The translations under genes were made by a program, and so were the position numbers. From NCBI GenBank assembly GCA_029335875.2, contig JARJMZ020000010.1, positions 1 through 64,000 of the forward strand: a stretch of 64,000 bases of DNA, in the 5' to 3' direction. Each line of letters starts with the position of its first letter. Position 1 is the first letter of the stretch. Under the pieces are notes generated by a model. That model was not told where the DNA came from, made no database searches, and saw only the letters and a list, made by a program, of their open reading frames with translations. This document shows, piece after piece, positions 60,917 to 64,000 of the stretch. This stretch comes from Thermoprotei archaeon. GTDB taxonomy: Archaea > Thermoproteota > Thermoprotei_A > Sulfolobales > Acidilobaceae.

Positions 60917-61348
60917 ATGATAGTGAGCTTAAACCTCAGAACCTCAGTTCACGCCACAGAGGTTAATGAGAGAGTAGTTAAAGCTTTAATGGAGCTGCTC
61001 CCAGAAGACTTAAGGAATAACGTCACAGTCGAAGTCGGATCACATGAAGGCTACTATGGCAACCCCATAGAGGTTCTAACAGTTAATATTAGAGACCCCC
61101 AAGCGGCAGCTAGGACATTAAACTATATCCTCTCGAGGCTAGGAGAGAATGGCAGGCGCCTCCTATGGGAGACCCTCGAGGAGAGAGTTGAAAGCAGCGG
61201 CGACCTGTACTTCAGGGTTAACAAGCAGAAAGCATACCTGGGCTCTCTAGAGGTCGACGAGGGGGATGATGTGGTGAGGGTTCACGTAAGGTTCTCAGGG
61301 GGTAGGAGGAAGGCTCTAGCATATTATAGGGAGGCACTTAAATCTTGA
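60917..61348 (+). CDS. RNA-binding protein of the COG1325 (predicted exosome-associated) family
   Basis: A 143-residue protein related in fold to ribosomal L5/UPF0201. NLRTSVHATEVNERVVKALMELLPE and YFRVNKQKAYLGSLEV are family signatures. In archaea it sits next to rnp3 and L15e, and is thought to bind structured RNA. ATG 60917, 10 nt after L15e. Confidence 0.8.
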   Translation: MIVSLNLRTSVHATEVNERVVKALMELLPEDLRNNVTVEVGSHEGYYGNPIEVLTVNIRDPQAAARTLNYILSRLGENGRRLLWETLEERVESSGDLYFRVNKQKAYLGSLEVDEGDDVVRVHVRFSGGRRKALAYYREALKS

Positions 61349-61980
61349 GAGTGGGCTTTGCAGACCTATCGATAAAGCCCCCCAACATTGAAACCCTAAG
61401 AGACATGGTTAAAACCTGTAGGAGGCTTGGCTACAAGATACTAGCCTACGAGGCTGAGATTGCCAACCTAAGAGAACCCCCCAGTTTTGAGGGGGTAAAG
61501 CTCGTGCCGAGGGCTACTGTGAAAGGGTCTACTAGGGGGGAGGTTTGGGAGGGCATAAGGCTTGTTAAGGAGAGGTTTAAGAGGAGGGTTCTAGTAGCTG
61601 TTGAACCTTTAAGCCTAGAGGCTTTAAGGTATGCTTCAGTAAATAAAGACGTTGACATTATAAGGGTTAACGTTGACATTATAAGGTTCATAGACAAGTC
61701 TCAGGCCAGGCTTTTCAGGGAGAGGGGCTGGGGGTCTCTTGAGTTCCCCCTCTCAACTGTTTTGAAGGGTTTCGGGTTGAAACCCCTGTATGATGCTGTT
61801 TTCAGAGCTGACAGTTTTGATGTCAACTTTATAATTGTGAGTGACGCCGAGTCCGCCATGGAGCTGTGGAGCCCACCCTCTATTATAGGGCTATTGGCTA
61901 GTATGGGTGTTGACAGGCTTAAAGCCGTATCCTGGATCTCCAGCGTGCCAGCCTATATTGTTGATAGGGCTGGGCTCTAG
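61345..61980 (+). CDS. rnp3: Ribonuclease P protein component 3 (Rpp30)
   Basis: A 211-residue TIM-barrel protein of archaeal RNase P, which trims the 5' leader of precursor tRNA. RVGFADLSIKPPNIETLRDMVKTCRRLGYK, RVLVAVEPLSLEALRYASVNKDVDIIRV and the barrel-end segments fit Rpp30. The TTG start overlaps the previous stop as TTGA. The 3' end overlaps the convergent GTPase gene by 4 nt. Confidence 0.9.
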   Translation: MRVGFADLSIKPPNIETLRDMVKTCRRLGYKILAYEAEIANLREPPSFEGVKLVPRATVKGSTRGEVWEGIRLVKERFKRRVLVAVEPLSLEALRYASVNKDVDIIRVNVDIIRFIDKSQARLFRERGWGSLEFPLSTVLKGFGLKPLYDAVFRADSFDVNFIIVSDAESAMELWSPPSIIGLLASMGVDRLKAVSWISSVPAYIVDRAGL

Positions 61981-63218
61981 CCTCTCCTAGCTGCAGCCAC
62001 CACTTTTACAACGTCCCCATCATGGAGTACGTAGGACTCTCCAACCCTCTGTTTCGTCCTGGCGTTTATAGCGTATAAGAACGTCTCCCCCAGCTCTGTG
62101 TGAACTCTGTATGCTAAGTCTCTCGCCGTTGAGCCTTTCCTCATTAGGATCACGTCTGGGAGCACTCTCCCGTTCTTATCTGTGTACCTGTTATGGTCTT
62201 CGACAGGGTATACTGTTATTTGGGAGAGCGCGTTGAAGACAGCCTCGTTAAGGGCCTGCTGGACCCCAGTAGACCCCCACTTGCTCATTACATCTCTAAC
62301 CTTGTCGAGAGCTTTAGATGTCTCCGGGGGGATCCTGGACTTTTCAACTTCAATAAAGCCCCCGTCCCCAGGCATGTACTCTATGAGTTTTTTCGATGCT
62401 GCTTTCCTCAGTAGGAGTTCTGCTATGGAGCTTGTGGGGACTACGGGATCATGCTTAAACTCTTCCCTAAGCCTCTTAATGTTATCCTCTGCTATCCCTA
62501 TGTCAGCCTTATTAGCCACTATAACCATGGGTTTAGAGTTTCTCCTAAGGGTTGAGACGAAGAGCCTCAAATCATCCCTACTCCAAGATGAGAGCTTCCT
62601 ACCCCCAAGCCCGGTGGTTTCAAGGGCTTCCACAACGTGAGCCCTAGATATGCTTAAACCTGAAAGTCTCTGCGCCAGGGTTCCCGCAACGTCTAGGGCC
62701 CCAGCAGTGTCTATGTATCTCGCCAGCTTATCCCAGTCCCTAGCTATTATAGAGTACATCCACTCCTCAAACTCGAACATTATCTGCTTAACCTCGAGGA
62801 CCGGGTCGTAGGTTCCAGGCTTTACAGGCCTACCCTCCTCGTCGGTGGAGCCGCTGGCGTCAACCACGAGCAGGAGGGCGTCAGCCCTCCTAACATGGTC
62901 TAGGAACATGTTGCCTAAGCCTCTGCCAGCATGAGCCCCGGGCACGAGGCCGGCTACATCAATAATCTTAACAGGTATAAACCTCCAGCCCATCCTACAG
63001 ACGCTGTTTAGGGCATCGCATTTTTCAAGCCCCAAAGCCACGTGGACACACCTACTCCTAACATAGGCGACGCCAACATTAGGTTCTATAGTGACGAAAG
63101 GCCTATTCTCTATGGGGACTAAAACCTCCGTAGCTGCAGAGAAGAAAGTCGACTTGCCAACATTAGTCTTACCAATAACACCCAACAGTATGTTAGAGGC
63201 CTCCAAACACCACACCAA
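61977..63218 (-). CDS. OBG/YchF-type GTPase with C-terminal TGS domain
   Basis: A 413-residue P-loop protein. GVIGKTNVGKSTFFSAAT is G1, DVAGLVPGAHAGRGLGNMFL G3, VIVANKADI G4, and the C-terminal 80 residues form a TGS domain (EDHNRYTDKNGRVLPDVILMRKGSTARDL). Archaeal members of this group (YchF/DRG-like) associate with ribosomes. The start at 63218 (TTG) is followed by EASNILLGVIG; the true start may be a few codons inward. Confidence 0.9.
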   Translation of the reverse strand: MVWCLEASNILLGVIGKTNVGKSTFFSAATEVLVPIENRPFVTIEPNVGVAYVRSRCVHVALGLEKCDALNSVCRMGWRFIPVKIIDVAGLVPGAHAGRGLGNMFLDHVRRADALLLVVDASGSTDEEGRPVKPGTYDPVLEVKQIMFEFEEWMYSIIARDWDKLARYIDTAGALDVAGTLAQRLSGLSISRAHVVEALETTGLGGRKLSSWSRDDLRLFVSTLRRNSKPMVIVANKADIGIAEDNIKRLREEFKHDPVVPTSSIAELLLRKAASKKLIEYMPGDGGFIEVEKSRIPPETSKALDKVRDVMSKWGSTGVQQALNEAVFNALSQITVYPVEDHNRYTDKNGRVLPDVILMRKGSTARDLAYRVHTELGETFLYAINARTKQRVGESYVLHDGDVVKVVAAARRG

Positions 63219-63384
63219 TATAGTTTAATAGAGGGGGAAGCCTTAAACTCAAACAACAACAGGCTTAATAAACGCGGGTAAAGGGGAGATGCGAAATTAG
63301 CGGGGGACGCCGAACACTTCAACGTCAGAGCTTTAAAGTCAACTATTAAATCCCGGCTTCCCAAATATTAGCGGGGGGCTCTCA

Positions 63385-64000
63385 GTGGTTAGCATTGAGA
63401 GGCTTAAGGTTGGCGTTAAAGGCTTCGACAGCCTAATAGCTGGGGGTGTTCCTAGGGGTTTTTTCGTGGCGGTGACCGGGGAGCCTGGAACCGGGAAGAC
63501 CGTGTTCTCTCTGCACTTCGCCTGGCAGGGTGTTCTCGAGGGCGATAAAGTCATATATGTTACTACTGAGGAGAGTAGGGAGAGTATTATAAGGCAGGCT
63601 CAGATGTTTAAAATGGACTTCACGAAAGCCGTAGGCGACGGGAAAATGATTATAATAGACGCCCTCATGAGGGGCAAGAGCGACGAGTGGAGCATTGAAG
63701 AGCTTGAAGTGGAGGCCCTAGTGGAGAAAGTGATAGAGGCTAAGAGGAAACTAGGCTATGGGAGGGCCAGGCTCGTCATAGATAGCATGAGCGCCTTCTG
63801 GCTAGACAAGCCTGCAATGGCTAGAAAGTACAGTTACATGGTTAAAAGACTACTATACAGGTGGGACTTCACAACACTCCTAGTAAGCCAGTACGCCATA
63901 ACAACAAGCGAAGCCTTCGGCTTCGGAGTAGAGCATGTAGCAGACGGGATAATAAGGTTCAGGAAGAGCGTTAAAGGAGGAGTCCTGAGAAGATTCCTCC
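63385..64000 (+). CDS. KaiC-like RecA-family ATPase (C-terminus beyond window)
   Basis: The first 205 codons of a KaiC/RadA-like single-domain ATPase; the gene runs off the window. GFDSLIAGGVPRGFFVAVTGEPGTGKTVFSLHF (residues about 13-43) contains Walker A, VIYVTTEES the catalytic glutamate region and RLVIDSMSAFWLD Walker B. Archaea carry several such proteins with roles in signalling, motility or DNA repair. GTG 63385 with GCGGGGGG upstream. Which paralogue it is cannot be told. Confidence 0.85.
   Translation, partial: MVSIERLKVGVKGFDSLIAGGVPRGFFVAVTGEPGTGKTVFSLHFAWQGVLEGDKVIYVTTEESRESIIRQAQMFKMDFTKAVGDGKMIIIDALMRGKSDEWSIEELEVEALVEKVIEAKRKLGYGRARLVIDSMSAFWLDKPAMARKYSYMVKRLLYRWDFTTLLVSQYAITTSEAFGFGVEHVADGIIRFRKSVKGGVLRRFL

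Overview
This window is a gene-dense stretch of an archaeal chromosome, most likely a thermophilic member of the Thermoproteota (Crenarchaeota). The evidence is aIF5A, ribosomal proteins S3Ae and L15e, the RNase P subunit Rpp30, KEOPS Pcc1, an archaeal class I CCA-adding enzyme, the UPF0200/UPF0201 pair, GatCAB, TATA-type promoters and very frequent TTG/GTG starts preceded by GGTG-like Shine-Dalgarno motifs 6-8 nt away. Order and genus cannot be fixed from the sequence alone. No rRNA genes or CRISPR arrays were seen. Two tRNA genes, Asn(GTT) and Ser(CGA), both encode CCA.

Layout. 1-2457: a TatD-like hydrolase (cut by the window edge) and a two-gene SmsC-SmsB Fe-S assembly unit. 2558-5178: an S9 peptidase and a membrane-anchored SNase-type nuclease. 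5482-9671: SRP54, a TrmY-like SPOUT protein, two unknowns, an orphan GcvT and a tiny membrane ORF. 10081-16157: a second S9 peptidase, a thioredoxin-fold protein and a full sufC-sufB-sufD cluster carrying two copies of one palindrome. 16257-24073: citrate synthase, a CitG-like protein, gatC-gatA-gatB, a second TatD-like hydrolase and pyruvate kinase. 24574-28812: RNA processing genes (ThpR, CCA enzyme, a COG2112-type kinase), a PD-(D/E)XK protein and tRNA-Asn. 28821-36742: small unknowns, aIF5A, UPF0201/UPF0200, a phosphoribosyltransferase, tRNA-Ser, a GDPD phosphodiesterase and a ROK kinase. 36770-40419: a VWA protein and a MoxR-type ATPase whose P-loop is interrupted by an intein. 40660-43253: an accessory, decaying patch with a frameshifted cytidine deaminase remnant, a membrane protein, two unknown overlapping genes and a HEPN-type gene split by an in-frame stop. 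43366-46452: a BtuFCD-type importer. 46449-64000: housekeeping genes including HtpX, a CDP-alcohol transferase, peroxiredoxin, thiolase with its DUF35 partner, NAPRTase, a riboflavin-pathway reductase, Pcc1, S3Ae, a sugar nucleotidyltransferase, L15e, Rpp30, an OBG-type GTPase and the start of a KaiC-like ATPase.

The most unusual feature is a repeated, structured intergenic element. Three full copies lie near 9630-9883, 30696-30920 and 34452-34665 (the last on the minus strand). A shortened copy lies at 24341-24437 and a doubtful remnant near 25221-25288. Copies share a 23-nt box, a linker of about 55-75 nt, and a core with two hairpins whose pairing is kept by compensatory or wobble changes. 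One copy runs into the 3' end of a neighbouring gene and supplies its last codons, which suggests mobility. It could be an RNA family or a non-autonomous element; I do not recognise it.

How the genes work together. Two Fe-S assembly systems (SMS and SUF) coexist without a cysteine desulfurase in view, and only SUF carries the duplicated operator-like palindrome. Translation and RNA processing genes dominate the rest. The 41-43 kb patch looks AT-rich and transferred, and is the best place for a new toxin-like module.
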